Numbered from the stretch's first letter, positions 25,588-36,528 are shown. The stretch: 64,000 nucleotides of DNA from Aurantibrevibacter litoralis (GCF_034651555.1 NZ_JAYEEQ010000002.1:186001-250000), one strand, 5' to 3'. A program made the numbers and translations. The notes: generated by a model not told the origin, from the sequence alone.

Positions 25588-27275
25588 ATGAAAAGAAATT
25601 ACATACTTCTTCTTGTAACACTCCTATATTCTGCCTTTCTACTAGCCCAGGATCGATATTCCGGAAAGGCGTTTGCCACCCGTTCCGAAGTCTTGGGCAC
25701 AAATGGTATGGTAGCCACCAATCACCCTATTGCCACCCAAATTGGTGTTGAAATCTTAAAAAAAGGTGGTACTGCCATTGATGCTGCTATAGCCGCAAAT
25801 GCCTTTATGGGGCTTGCAGACCCAGCCATGAATGGTGTAGGAGGCGATCTTTTTGCTATAGTATGGGATGCAAAAACCCAACAACTGTATGGTCTCAATG
25901 CCAGCGGGAAATCACCCAAAAATCTAAGTTTGGCTCAGCTTAAAGCTGAAGTAGAGAAAGGTAAAGGGTATTATGCCGGACCACTTTCCGTTACGACTCC
26001 GGGTTGCGTAGACGGGTGGTTTGAATTGCATAAAAAATTTGGAAAACTGGAAATGGCAAGTCTCTTACAACCTACCGTAACCTATGCGCGGGATGGTATT
26101 GCCATCACTCAGGAAATTGCAGACAACTTTAAGGCGCAGGAACCGAGAATAAAAGCCTCCGATAATCCAACTTTTAAAGCGCTATATTTTCGTGAAGATC
26201 GCTTCCCTGTATTGGGAGAAGTCTTTAAAAACCCGAATTTGGCTACTACCTTAGAAGCGATTATCAAAAAAGGACGAGATGGTTTTTATAAAGGAGATAT
26301 CGCACAAAAAATAGTGGCCCATCAAAAGAAAACAGGGGGTTTTCTAAGCATGGATGATTTAAAGAACATTCCTCTGAATGGATTAAACCCATTTCAGTAA
26401 ACTACAGGGGGTATGATGTTTGGGAAATGCCCCCAAATGGTCAAGGGATGTCCGTATTACAAATGCTCACTATTTTGGAACATTTTAATATATCGGAAAT
26501 GGGATTTGGCAGTGCGGCACATATCCATCATTTGGTAGAAGCCAAAAAATTGGCCTATGAAGATATGCTCACGTATTACGGAGATCCGAAATTCGGTGAA
26601 ATCCCCATTGAAAAATTACTTTCTAAAACCTATGCAAAAGATAGAGCAAAAGCGATAGAACCTGAAAAAGCAGGAGTATATCAGCCGGGATTGGAAAGTG
26701 GTGACCATACTATTTATTTAACCGTAGCTGATAAGTCGGGCAGCATCATTTCTCTAATTCAAAGCAACTCGGATCTTTTTGGTTCAAAAGAAGTACCTGA
26801 AGATTTGGGTTTTGCATTGCAAAATAGAGGATCTGGTTTTGTGTTGACCGATAACCATATCAATCAGTACGCCCCTGGGAAACGGCCTTTTCACACTATT
26901 ATTCCTGCCTTTGTAACCAAAGACGGTGCCCCATACATTAGCTTTGAATTAATGGGTGGTGATATGCAGCCTATTGGTCATGTTCAGATCATATTGAACC
27001 TGATCGATTTTAATATGTCCCTACAAGAAGCAGGTGATGCGCCACGTATTCGACACATGGGTGCCAACATGAATAGAGGACATATTGATACTGTGGGCGA
27101 CATCTATATGGAATCCGGATTTCACTATGAAACACAATCCCTACTTATGGACAAAGGTCATAATCTTCGAATGCGCAAAGGCATATATGGCGGCTATCAG
27201 GCAATTATGTTAAAGGACGGAGTGTATTATGGTGCCTCGGAGTCCCGTAAAGATGGACAGGCTGCCGGATATTAA
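25588..27275 (+). pseudogene. ggt: Gamma-glutamyltransferase, interrupted by a one-base frameshift
   Basis: Two adjacent frames make up one Ggt. The first runs from ATG 25588 (signal peptide ending LLAQ) to about residue 258 and stops at 26400; the second continues from about 26361 to 27275. Joining them with one extra A in the TTAAAG at 26359-26364 restores DLKEHSSEWIKPI, followed by the second frame's PPNGQG. Conserved parts are present on both sides: GLADPAMNGVGGD, TTPGCVDGW, and the small-subunit start GDHTIYLTVAD with the nucleophilic Thr. The enzyme would cleave glutathione and gamma-glutamyl peptides in the periplasm. It is either a recent pseudogene or a base-calling error in an A run. 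Confidence 0.88.
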
Positions 27276-27444
27276 AAAACACACCGAAGATAAGGGCGTT
27301 TAAATATTCTGAAGAGTCAGCTATCCCAATTTTATATATCTACTCCACTATTATGGTATTCATAGATTTTTTTGATAGGCTTTTCAGACGAAAGTCAAAT
27401 CACATTAAATCTACATTTAATTTTCCGGTTTCCTCAGAAATTTT

Positions 27445-27494
27445 AACAAATAGGATAACACAACTGTTAAAATGGTTTTGTTATCCTATTTGTT
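27445..27494. repeat. 15-bp perfect inverted repeat
   Basis: AACAAATAGGATAAC (27445-27459) and GTTATCCTATTTGTT (27480-27494) pair perfectly around a 20-nt loop, 170 bp after the broken ggt. No T-run follows. Partial echoes of TAGGAT and ATCCTA words occur to 27540. It may be a terminator, an operator or a relic of a mobile element. Confidence 0.6.
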
Positions 27495-27605
27495 GACCTA
27501 TTATTTAGGATTAATTGGTTTTGTTTGCATACTATCCTAAAAAATGAAAATCCCTGAAAATCATACGATTAACAGGGATTTGGTACTCATTGATACCCTA
27601 AAAAG

Positions 27606-27679
27606 TCGGGGTGGCAGGATTCGAACCTGCGGCCTCCTGGTCCCAAACCAGGCGCGATACCGGGCTACGCTACACCCCG
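27606..27679 (-). tRNA. tRNA-Pro (TGG anticodon)
   Basis: The reverse strand folds as a 74-nt cloverleaf: acceptor CGGGGTG with CACCCCG, anticodon stem CTGGT/ACCAG with loop TTTGGGA giving anticodon TGG, T-loop GGTTCGAATCC, and discriminator A. The 3' CCA is not encoded. The four-letter proline box is read by UGG. It is transcribed in the same direction as the giant T9SS protein gene, but lies downstream of that gene's terminator. Confidence 0.95.
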
Positions 27680-27686
27680 AAAAAAA

Positions 27687-27800
27687 CAATATGACGTAGT
27701 GTAGTTTATCCCGAGCTTATCGAGGGACTACACCCAGAAAAAATCAATATGTCGTAGTGTAGTTTATCCCGAGCTTGTCGAGGGACTACACCCCGAAAAA
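27687..27800. repeat. Two 58-bp direct repeats upstream of tRNA-Pro
   Basis: Units at 27687-27744 and 27745-27800 are nearly identical (three clear mismatches before the last few bases). Each contains GTGTAGT and ACTACAC arms around a CCCGAGCTT-TCGAGGG core. On the tRNA strand each unit contains the words TCGGGGTGTAG (or CTGGGTGTAG), which equal the first bases of the tRNA gene. Confidence 0.85.
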
Positions 27801-27956
27801 TTACGTAAGCATTACTACTGTAACCAGAATCCTTTACCGTAATACCCAGAGTACAATGCTACTTAAAACGGACTCTTGTGTTATTGTATCCTATTAGCAT
27901 CCCATTTTCAGTGTGCAAATATACTATAATACTTTAGATTAATCTTATAGAAAACT

Positions 27957-27984
27957 AAAAGGCACAAAATACATCTGTGCCTTT
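27957..27984 (-). terminator. Terminator of the giant T9SS protein gene
   Basis: AAAGGCACA (27958-27966) pairs with TGTGCCTTT (27976-27984); read on the minus strand the hairpin is followed by TTTTAGTTTT, a usable T-tract. It lies 30 bp past the stop codon at 28014. Confidence 0.75.
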
Positions 27985-28013
27985 CTCATGATATAAAGTG
28001 GTGTCCACTTCAA

Positions 28014-31000
28014 TTATCTATATAAGGTAAAATGACCCACAAATTGCTGCTTGCTCTTATCATTAGCATTAACAACATACCAATAGTCTCCTGTTGGTAA
28101 TTCTTTGCCATTATAAGTGCCATCCCATCCGGCCACATCATTTAGAACAGCCACTACCCTGCCGTAACGATCGTAAATTTTCACTTCGATATTGGGAAAG
28201 AAATCTCTGTTTTTGGGAGCCCAAATGTCGTTGATATTATCGCCATCGGGGGTGAAAAAATTGGGTATTTCTAGCATTCCTGTAAACTCGAAAGGTATCG
28301 TAACTGTGGCCTCGCATCCATTTAAATCGACCACTCTTATCGTAACTAAAGCATCTTCATTAGACAAAAATACATTAGTACTTCCTGTAGATACACCTTG
28401 AAAATAGTACTCGTATCCGCCAAATCCACCTGCGGCCATAGCCGTAATTTCATTGGGGCCCGTTTTTTCGGCGGTAAGTGTTAAAGGATCAAATGCATCA
28501 ATCGTAAAGGTCACGAATGTAGCGCATCCATTTTCGTGATAAATATAAACTGTATGGTCCCCAGGTGCTAAATTCCCAAAAGTACGTTGGTCGGTTGCTA
28601 AGGCTATATCATCAGCATCCAAAGAAAATAGCAATCGAGGTAACAAACTACTGTCTTGCATCTGTACGGTTACAGTGCTGTTCGGGAAAATTCCCTCACA
28701 ACCGTAAACCACCAATGGTGTTGCGGCCAAATCTACTCCTATTTCAATAGGAATAATTACATTGGTTTCACAACCCATGGCATCCCGTATAAAAACTACA
28801 TAGGTCTCACCCCCAACTAAATTATCAATAAACAAGGAATCATTTCGTTCAAAAACCTCATCACCAACAGAATTTGGCCCAATAATTTGCGTTTCGTAAT
28901 ACGAAACCCCACTAATTAAATCGACAAAAGGGGTACCCCCCATTACATTAAGTGTAGCGGTACCATCGGCTGCATTAATACAGGTCTCCGGTGTGGTGTT
29001 TACCGTTGAGGCTACTAATTCATCGGGCTGTGTTACTGTGACTTGTTCTAATATAGTACATCCCAATTCATCTTGTGCAATGATCTCATAGGTACCGGGT
29101 GGTAAATCACTAAACACTATGCTGTTAGGATTGGCAGGATCGCCTTCAAAAAATTCACTCAAAGTCTCTGAGATCGAAAAACGAACTATACCGGTGCCTC
29201 CACTGACCTCGATAATAATTTGACCATCCGTATCGCCATTACAACTTACGGGTACCGACTCTAACCGTTCTAGAATTAAGGGATCTACCGGGCTAATTAA
29301 TACTTCATCAGATATGGCGATACATCCCAAACTCTGGGCAAAAACCCAATAATTACCGGGACCTAAATCTCTAAATATTCCCGAGCTTTGAGAACCTCTT
29401 ACAATGTCTGAAGCATTGGGTATGCGAGGTACTCCCGGCACACCACTATCTAAATCATTATTGACCAAGATATAACTGTAATTACCCACGCCACCAAACG
29501 CCTCGGAGCGTATGATTCCTGTGGCTTCTCCGGCGCATTTAATGTTGGCATCTACCAAGTCTAAGCCTACGACCAAAGGTAATGCCTTATCAAGGTTTAT
29601 TTCATTGGACTGCTGTTCCGGACAGCCATTTCCGTTTTGCACATCGAACTGATAAGGACCGGGATTGGCATATACATCGGGAATGATAATTTCTACAGTG
29701 ATGACATCGGTACCACCAAAAGAAACAAAGGGATCTGATGTGCCCGATCTTCGGTAAAAATACTCCATACCGGGAATGGGATTGGTAATGGTTAATTCCA
29801 TTCTTCCTTCATCCCCACAACCGGGTGCCAAGGTTTCTACCAAATCGGCATCAACCGGTGCCGGATCTTGAATGAGGATTTCGTTGGTCGTAAAAGCACA
29901 ATTCCAACCATCGTACACAACAATGGAATAGAGTCCTGCAGGCAGGTTAGGGAAAACGCTGGAAGTTTGTAACCCACTCGTATTTAAAATATTTCCGGAG
30001 CTATCCAATCGATTCAATTGAAATAAATATTCCTCACCATCACCATCTAAATCTTCACCACCAATAACATTAAAGGCTTCAATAATACCATCATTAGATC
30101 CTGGACAGAGTAAGGGTTGCACAATTTGGATGTCTGCACTAATAGGATCGGGTAAATCCAAGGTAATTGTATTGAATCGTATACAGCCCGCACTGTCGCC
30201 GATATTTACCCTATAATTTCCTTGAGATAAGTTGCTAAATACATTGGCTGTACCGAACGCCACCACCTCTGTATAATTTCCGGGGGTAGTTTCTATTTCT
30301 AGTTGATAGGTATACCCTCCCCATCCGCCATCGCCCGTAGCAGTAATTTCTCCACGCCCGGGCACAAAACAGGTTACAAAATCGGTCTGAACCGGTGTTA
30401 CGGTGAGTTCCCTATCTGGCGATCTCACGGTGGCCACATTACTGGCCACATCGCAGAAAGGAGTATTTAACGCCTCTATGCGCGCTACTAAATTACCTGC
30501 AGGAAGCCCCGTTATAAGTTCCGGTGTATTTATAGGATTTGCCGTATCAAACGTTCCGGTTACCCCGGTCGAAGTTTCTACGCCCAGCGCATCTCTTCTA
30601 AATATTTCGTAATTGTAGACTCCCGTATAATTATTAATTTCGATACTAATTTCCCCATCGTTACCACCAAAACAGGTCACCGGCTTTACTTCGGCAATTA
30701 CAGCCTCTATCACATTAAATTCGGGTACATTATAAACAGGGGTTACAAACAGACAGCCTCCGCTACTTAAATCCCGAACGGCAAAAATGTAATCTCCCGG
30801 AGTATCTAAATCCCAAACGACGCGATCAGATCCTCCTGAAAAACGCTCCGGTTGGGAACCTAACGGTAGAATTTCCACCCCATAGTTGCCCGGGCCTTGA
30901 TTGATAATTATTTCCACGATTCCCGGGGTTACACCGGCTCCCGAGGCATCGCAGGTTATAGCGGTTAAGGTATTAAAACTAAAGGTCAGATCGGTAGGTG

Positions 31001-34000
31001 GGTTTAGTACTACCGTATCCGTAACTTCGCAGCCATTGGCATCCCGAATTGTAACTAAAATAGTCTGTGGCGATCCGGCATCAATAATTTCAAACGTATT
31101 TGCGCTTTGAAAGTTGGTGCCATCAAAAATGGCTGTACCGTCATTAATACTATAACTGTAGGGAGCCGTTCCTGTTACACTTCCTGTACCGTCGCCATTA
31201 GTATCGGCAAACACCGTAATGGTGGTAGTATTAAACACATTGGAAGCGGTATTACAGCTAAAAGGTGGTGCGCTTAGGTTGATTAAAAGAGCGGATGGCT
31301 CGCCAATAATAGCCCCTACCCGTGGCGAAGGACATCCTCGGCTAGATACCACTTCCACTTCGTATGTGCCTTGGGTTAATCCGTCAAAAATAGCATCGGC
31401 CTGACTCACGACCAACACGTTGGCACTGTCATACAAATTGTAGACAAAAGGACCATCTGTAGCGGTGGTGGGATCCAATTCTACTATGATACTTCCGTCC
31501 GCATTCCCAAAACATGATATGCTTTCAACTATCAAATTATCTATAATCGGTTGATCTACGGCACTGATGACCACGGTAGCCACATCCTCGCACAAGGGTG
31601 ATGTATTTGATGAAAGATCTGTCACAGTAATGGTAAAATTTCCGGGACCAAGGCCTGTAAAAATGGCATTATTGGTTTGGGTAACTGTGGTTGTTCCATC
31701 GTCTAACACATATTCAAAATTGCCACTACCTCCCGAGGTTGTTATTGTAATGCTACCATCCAAATTATTACAAGACGGTTGCGCAGAAGCACTTGCCGTA
31801 ATAGAAAAGAAATCGAATACTTCTGCGAGAATAGTATTGGTACACCCATTGCCATCCCTCACGGTTATCGTATACATTCCCGGATTGGTCACTAGAAAAT
31901 TGGGGCTGTTTTGAAATCCATTACCAATGTCATATTGAAAATTATCTTCAGGTAACGTTGAACCCACAACCGATAAAGGCGATGTAACAAAGACATTAAA
32001 ATTGGTTACCGCAATACATTGATTCACCACGTTTACGGTAGGATTAGGAACACCTGCATCCATATTAATGGCCACATTGGGGAGCATTGAGTTACACCCC
32101 TGACTATCTCGTAGGTAGATATCGTAGTTCCCCGGTATTAAATCATAAATGGTAGTCGCAGTGTAGGCACCCAATCCCGGTGCTGCACTCAGATTAGGCA
32201 CAACGGCAAAAGTGTAGCCCGGTGTACCGCCAACCCCGCGAACTACTAATTGCCCATTGGGATTATTACAATTGGCATTGGTATTGCTATCTATAACTAC
32301 AGAAGGGATATCCTGAACTATAGAAACCAAATCACTTGCTTGGCAACTTGTTGAAGAATCTTGTACAATAATTTGATAATTCCCGGGAGCCAGGCCTGTA
32401 ATATCAGGAAATGCGCCTGTATTCGGTAGGATTACGGGACCAAAAACAATAGCCCCGGTGTCTGTATCGGTTACGGTAACACTCACATTAGGCCCGGTAA
32501 ATCCTCCTAAGGTATAGCCTATGACACCATTCCCGGAAACATCGCAAGAGGCACCAGTTGCCATTGCAGTTACAACCAAAGGATTGGGCCCGGGTACGGG
32601 TCCTATTTCTTCAATATACCTACACCCCAAATCATCTACAACTTCCACAAAATAGGTAACTCCGGGCACTACTTGTCCGGTAAAATCATGACGGGTTGGC
32701 GTTACATTGGGCGCCACCAGAGGATTGCCAACCAAACCAATTTGAAAAGGACCGGTTCCTCCTACAATGTCCACAATAAAAGGAAATACGGAAGTACAAT
32801 CCGGAGGCGTGGTGGGTGCCACCGGAACTACGTCTATCGTGTTCTGCGATATCACCACTACATCGGTATCCTCGCAACCTGCATTATCATTGGTTATTAC
32901 CGTATAGGAACCTTGCGGTAAACTAGAAAAGGTAGCCGTAGTGCTGGGTGTAGGTCCCACAGTACCCACCGTATTGCCACTGGCATCTAAAAGTGTATAG
33001 GTATACGGAGGCAAGCCGTCGGATATACCGGTAACATCAATGGAACCGTTGGCACTGCCCGCTGCACAAACAGCATCATTGGCTACTACCGTAGCATCTA
33101 CACCGGGGGCGGGTGGGCCAACCGTAAATGGTACCGCTACAAAACAAAGCCTGCTATCCCGAACATAATACGTGTAGTTTCCAGGTGCCAAATTGGCGTA
33201 GACTGCTTGATTGGTATATGTGGAACCATCCGTACTATATTGATAGGGAGGAATACCTACAGTAGCATCCGGAACAAGCGTAACAATGCCGGTATTGGGA
33301 TCGCCACATCGTGGCGCAGTTACCGATGCAGTAGCAACTATGGATTCTAACGGGCTAATTACTACCTCATTGGTTTCTACAATACACCCCAAATTATCGG
33401 TTACCCTAAATCGATAAGCTCCTGACGCAGCTGTGCTGAATACAAATGAAGTGCCGGCAATAGCCACAGAAGCACCATAGGCACCCCCATTAAAACTAAC
33501 AGCGTAGTCGGCATAGGGCGTATTCCCATTAGCTATATCGACTCTAATTTCAGCATCGATGCCGCCACAGGCCAATTCTCTTTGTATGCTCGCTGTGGTG
33601 GTGGTTTGTGGCCGTATGGTTCTGGTAATAGCGGCGCGGCAATCATTACTATCTCTTACTTCTATGGTGTAGGTAGCGGGATTAAGACTGCCAAATGTAG
33701 CACTACCTCCCCAAGGACCGCCGTTTATTCTATATAGATACGGCCCTGCTCCGCCAGAAGCCAACACAGTGAGCGTGGCGGCATTAAAACTATCAAAGCA
33801 TAAATCGGAAGCAGCATCCAAAGTTAAGCTTGGTGCGCTAATCGGAGTTAAGGTAAAATTAGAAGATACAGCACATCCTTCGCTATCGGTAACAGTAATG
33901 GTATAATTTCCGGCTGCTGTTAATCCAGTAAAATTAGGGTTACTACGCGGTCCTATGGGCGATCCCGATGGTCTGCTAAGGGTATATTGATAACTGCCCC

Positions 34001-36395
34001 AGCCACCAGACGCATTGGCATTCACCGCTCCCCTATTATTGTTCTGACAATTCATGTCCGTAACCACAGGCGTTAAGGCAAGCGGGGTTGAGGGTTCGGC
34101 AATGGTCAATGTGGCCGTATCGGTACAATTGGTTTGGTCATCGGTTACCGAAATCACATAACTTCCGGCAGCTAATGTATTTAAATTGATGAGATTAGCG
34201 GTTTGCCCTGTTACCACAGGTCCAGAATCAATTTGATAACGATAAGTACTGGCAAAGCCATCTACTATAAATCGGCCTTGTCCATCACTGTCTCCAACGC
34301 AGGTTACATTAGATATAAGCTGACTCGCAACTCGTATAGAACTGATGCTGGTAATTGCAAAACTCTCTGTATAATTACACCCATTAGTATCAGTAACTCT
34401 AAAGGTATAACTTCCCAATCCTAATCCCGTAAAGACATTGCTTCCGCCGTTATTTACTGAAATTGGCGCAATAATTTGATAAGAATTAATACTGCTGCCG
34501 CCGGTAACTGCCAAAGAAACCGATGCCGTCCCTGTGACGCAATCGATACTGGACACGGTAAAATTGATGTCGGTTGGTTTATTTAAAGGAGCAAATACAA
34601 TATTTGGAAGGGTTTCTACACAACCGTTGGCATCCCGTATCTGCGGTGTATAAGTACCTGTTGAAAGGTTATTAAACACTGTAGTCCCGGGCAAAAATCC
34701 GGAACCGATACTATATGCGTAAGGCCCTACGCCACCGCTTATCCCAGAGAACGTAATTTGCCCCCCGGTTTCATTGGCACATGATGGGTTTTGTGTGGCA
34801 GTAGCCGTTCCTGTAATAGACGACGGAGTACTTATAGTACGCACAACGGCCGAGGTAGTACATACAAAGGTGTCCTGTTGGTACTGAATAACGACATTAT
34901 AAGTGCCCGGTGCTAAATTGGAAAATACATTACTATTTTGAAAAGATGTACCGTTATTATTACTGTATTGTAAGTTATAACCGTTGCTATTCGTTACATT
35001 TACCGTGATACTTCCGTTATTAGCGCCTCCGCAATTGGCATCTTGAGCAACTACATTAAAAACCGGTGGTGGAATGTCTTGTACCTCCACAGCTGCAGTT
35101 TTGGTACACCCTTGCGCATCGCGTATTACTAGATTATAGGTACCAGGAGTCGTAACCGCAAAGATCGTTGAGCCAGGAAAGTTAGAACTAAAGGTGGCTC
35201 CTCCGTTAAGGCTGTATTGGTAGGGAGCGGTACCTCCACTGGCATTTAGGGTTACATTTACTGATGTAGCCCCACAACCAAAACTATCTGTGGCAAAAGC
35301 AGTGGCCTCTAATGGAATCAATCCGGCACCAATGGTAATCGGATTACCGGAAATTGTGTTTATGGTTTCCGAACAACTGCTTCCGGCAGTAACCTGTATG
35401 GTATAGGTTCCCGGACCTACGTTGTTAAACGTGTGACTATTAGAACTATTCGGTCCAAAAGTATTTATGGTAGTGCCATTACGAATTAATCGGTAGCTGT
35501 AAAACCCAGGTACATTGTCTATGTTGACAGAAATACTTCCAAAATCTCCACTACAGGTAATATCTACCATAGACACATCTACCGTCATATCTATTTCGGT
35601 AATGTTTACCACTTCCGATGGAAATATACAAGCACTTGCAGGGGCGTTTTTTAAACGTGAAAACACTTGATAACTTCCGGGGCTGGTGATCGTAAAATAA
35701 GGTAAATCTTGATAGGGCCCGGCGGCTGAGTTTAAACTGTACTCATACCCCGAAGGGACATTGGTTACTTCTACCCTGCCGGGATTTCCACAAATAATAT
35801 TAGTGGTTGCCACTTGTGGGTTAAGTGGGTTAGAACTTACTCGAAAGTAAAAAAATGACCCGGAATCTACCCGAACCCTGTACTCTCCTGCAACTGTACT
35901 ACTGGAGGCGTTAAGCGCAAAGGTAGCACCGGTGCCTACAGTGGCCCAATCGCCATTGCATGCACTGTTAAAAACCGGACAAGTATCTGTGCCCACAAAA
36001 GCACATCCGGCACCCAATTTTTGCCAGGTATAGCTGCTACCAGATTGACTTAAGGTTAGGGTTCTGTTATCGCCAGTACCACAAAGAAAAAATTTGGCCA
36101 AGGTACTTCCGTCAATGGAACATGTTACTTGTTCATTGGCTCCGTTAATTATGGTTACAAAATAAGGCGCAGTGGCTGCGGATAAGGTGCTATTATCATG
36201 GGAAGAGGCATCAATCTTTATCTCAGTTTCCGATTTTTCATGCGAATAGGCCGGACGAACCACAGAAGAAATACCCTCAGAAACGTCAATAAAAAGTTTA
36301 TTTAGCTTTGGAATCGGTAGAGCGGACGCACCCAAAACGGAAAGTACCATCAATAAAAGGGCATATAAAAGATGCCTTGGTTTACGTGGGAGCAT
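28014..36395 (-). CDS. Giant SprB-repeat protein with T9SS type B sorting domain
   Basis: A 2793-residue cell-surface protein. The signal peptide is about residues 1-26 (hydrophobic LLYALLLMVLSVLGASAL). After an N-terminal region (about 60-200) come many SprB-type repeats of about 75-90 residues, roughly 25-30 by eye, each with a Cys-containing start such as VSCNGDTDGQI or ITCFGNADGSI and a later PGTYTI-like strand. The last 85 residues form the gliding-motility C-terminal domain, starting IPNFFTPDGDNINDIW and ending QFVGHFTLYR, which marks type IX secretion of type B. It probably acts as an adhesin. No SprF/PorP-like partner gene is next to it. It is divergent from the sugar dehydrogenase. 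Confidence 0.93.
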   Translation of the reverse strand: MLPRKPRHLLYALLLMVLSVLGASALPIPKLNKLFIDVSEGISSVVRPAYSHEKSETEIKIDASSHDNSTLSAATAPYFVTIINGANEQVTCSIDGSTLAKFFLCGTGDNRTLTLSQSGSSYTWQKLGAGCAFVGTDTCPVFNSACNGDWATVGTGATFALNASSSTVAGEYRVRVDSGSFFYFRVSSNPLNPQVATTNIICGNPGRVEVTNVPSGYEYSLNSAAGPYQDLPYFTITSPGSYQVFSRLKNAPASACIFPSEVVNITEIDMTVDVSMVDITCSGDFGSISVNIDNVPGFYSYRLIRNGTTINTFGPNSSNSHTFNNVGPGTYTIQVTAGSSCSETINTISGNPITIGAGLIPLEATAFATDSFGCGATSVNVTLNASGGTAPYQYSLNGGATFSSNFPGSTIFAVTTPGTYNLVIRDAQGCTKTAAVEVQDIPPPVFNVVAQDANCGGANNGSITVNVTNSNGYNLQYSNNNGTSFQNSNVFSNLAPGTYNVVIQYQQDTFVCTTSAVVRTISTPSSITGTATATQNPSCANETGGQITFSGISGGVGPYAYSIGSGFLPGTTVFNNLSTGTYTPQIRDANGCVETLPNIVFAPLNKPTDINFTVSSIDCVTGTASVSLAVTGGSSINSYQIIAPISVNNGGSNVFTGLGLGSYTFRVTDTNGCNYTESFAITSISSIRVASQLISNVTCVGDSDGQGRFIVDGFASTYRYQIDSGPVVTGQTANLINLNTLAAGSYVISVTDDQTNCTDTATLTIAEPSTPLALTPVVTDMNCQNNNRGAVNANASGGWGSYQYTLSRPSGSPIGPRSNPNFTGLTAAGNYTITVTDSEGCAVSSNFTLTPISAPSLTLDAASDLCFDSFNAATLTVLASGGAGPYLYRINGGPWGGSATFGSLNPATYTIEVRDSNDCRAAITRTIRPQTTTTASIQRELACGGIDAEIRVDIANGNTPYADYAVSFNGGAYGASVAIAGTSFVFSTAASGAYRFRVTDNLGCIVETNEVVISPLESIVATASVTAPRCGDPNTGIVTLVPDATVGIPPYQYSTDGSTYTNQAVYANLAPGNYTYYVRDSRLCFVAVPFTVGPPAPGVDATVVANDAVCAAGSANGSIDVTGISDGLPPYTYTLLDASGNTVGTVGPTPSTTATFSSLPQGSYTVITNDNAGCEDTDVVVISQNTIDVVPVAPTTPPDCTSVFPFIVDIVGGTGPFQIGLVGNPLVAPNVTPTRHDFTGQVVPGVTYFVEVVDDLGCRYIEEIGPVPGPNPLVVTAMATGASCDVSGNGVIGYTLGGFTGPNVSVTVTDTDTGAIVFGPVILPNTGAFPDITGLAPGNYQIIVQDSSTSCQASDLVSIVQDIPSVVIDSNTNANCNNPNGQLVVRGVGGTPGYTFAVVPNLSAAPGLGAYTATTIYDLIPGNYDIYLRDSQGCNSMLPNVAINMDAGVPNPTVNVVNQCIAVTNFNVFVTSPLSVVGSTLPEDNFQYDIGNGFQNSPNFLVTNPGMYTITVRDGNGCTNTILAEVFDFFSITASASAQPSCNNLDGSITITTSGGSGNFEYVLDDGTTTVTQTNNAIFTGLGPGNFTITVTDLSSNTSPLCEDVATVVISAVDQPIIDNLIVESISCFGNADGSIIVELDPTTATDGPFVYNLYDSANVLVVSQADAIFDGLTQGTYEVEVVSSRGCPSPRVGAIIGEPSALLINLSAPPFSCNTASNVFNTTTITVFADTNGDGTGSVTGTAPYSYSINDGTAIFDGTNFQSANTFEIIDAGSPQTILVTIRDANGCEVTDTVVLNPPTDLTFSFNTLTAITCDASGAGVTPGIVEIIINQGPGNYGVEILPLGSQPERFSGGSDRVVWDLDTPGDYIFAVRDLSSGGCLFVTPVYNVPEFNVIEAVIAEVKPVTCFGGNDGEISIEINNYTGVYNYEIFRRDALGVETSTGVTGTFDTANPINTPELITGLPAGNLVARIEALNTPFCDVASNVATVRSPDRELTVTPVQTDFVTCFVPGRGEITATGDGGWGGYTYQLEIETTPGNYTEVVAFGTANVFSNLSQGNYRVNIGDSAGCIRFNTITLDLPDPISADIQIVQPLLCPGSNDGIIEAFNVIGGEDLDGDGEEYLFQLNRLDSSGNILNTSGLQTSSVFPNLPAGLYSIVVYDGWNCAFTTNEILIQDPAPVDADLVETLAPGCGDEGRMELTITNPIPGMEYFYRRSGTSDPFVSFGGTDVITVEIIIPDVYANPGPYQFDVQNGNGCPEQQSNEINLDKALPLVVGLDLVDANIKCAGEATGIIRSEAFGGVGNYSYILVNNDLDSGVPGVPRIPNASDIVRGSQSSGIFRDLGPGNYWVFAQSLGCIAISDEVLISPVDPLILERLESVPVSCNGDTDGQIIIEVSGGTGIVRFSISETLSEFFEGDPANPNSIVFSDLPPGTYEIIAQDELGCTILEQVTVTQPDELVASTVNTTPETCINAADGTATLNVMGGTPFVDLISGVSYYETQIIGPNSVGDEVFERNDSLFIDNLVGGETYVVFIRDAMGCETNVIIPIEIGVDLAATPLVVYGCEGIFPNSTVTVQMQDSSLLPRLLFSLDADDIALATDQRTFGNLAPGDHTVYIYHENGCATFVTFTIDAFDPLTLTAEKTGPNEITAMAAGGFGGYEYYFQGVSTGSTNVFLSNEDALVTIRVVDLNGCEATVTIPFEFTGMLEIPNFFTPDGDNINDIWAPKNRDFFPNIEVKIYDRYGRVVAVLNDVAGWDGTYNGKELPTGDYWYVVNANDKSKQQFVGHFTLYR

Positions 36396-36528
36396 AGGTT
36401 AAGTTAATTTTTTAAAGAATACTAGGATTTGGGATCTTTATATTCTTGGTGTAATTATTTAAACTTATAATTTCTTGTTATCTTTAGGCGCTAATACCTA
36501 ATTAATTATTATTTATTAACGTTCTATT

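Noticed and set aside
26355..26430. Programmed frameshift in ggt
   Set aside because: The site is a short TTTAAAG run without a strong slippery heptamer, SD-like stimulator or hairpin just after it; Ggt has no known programmed frameshift.
32686..32921. Antisense open frames inside the giant SprB-type gene and other long genes
   Set aside because: They have no recognisable domain, no start signals, and follow the codon pattern of the opposite-strand gene.
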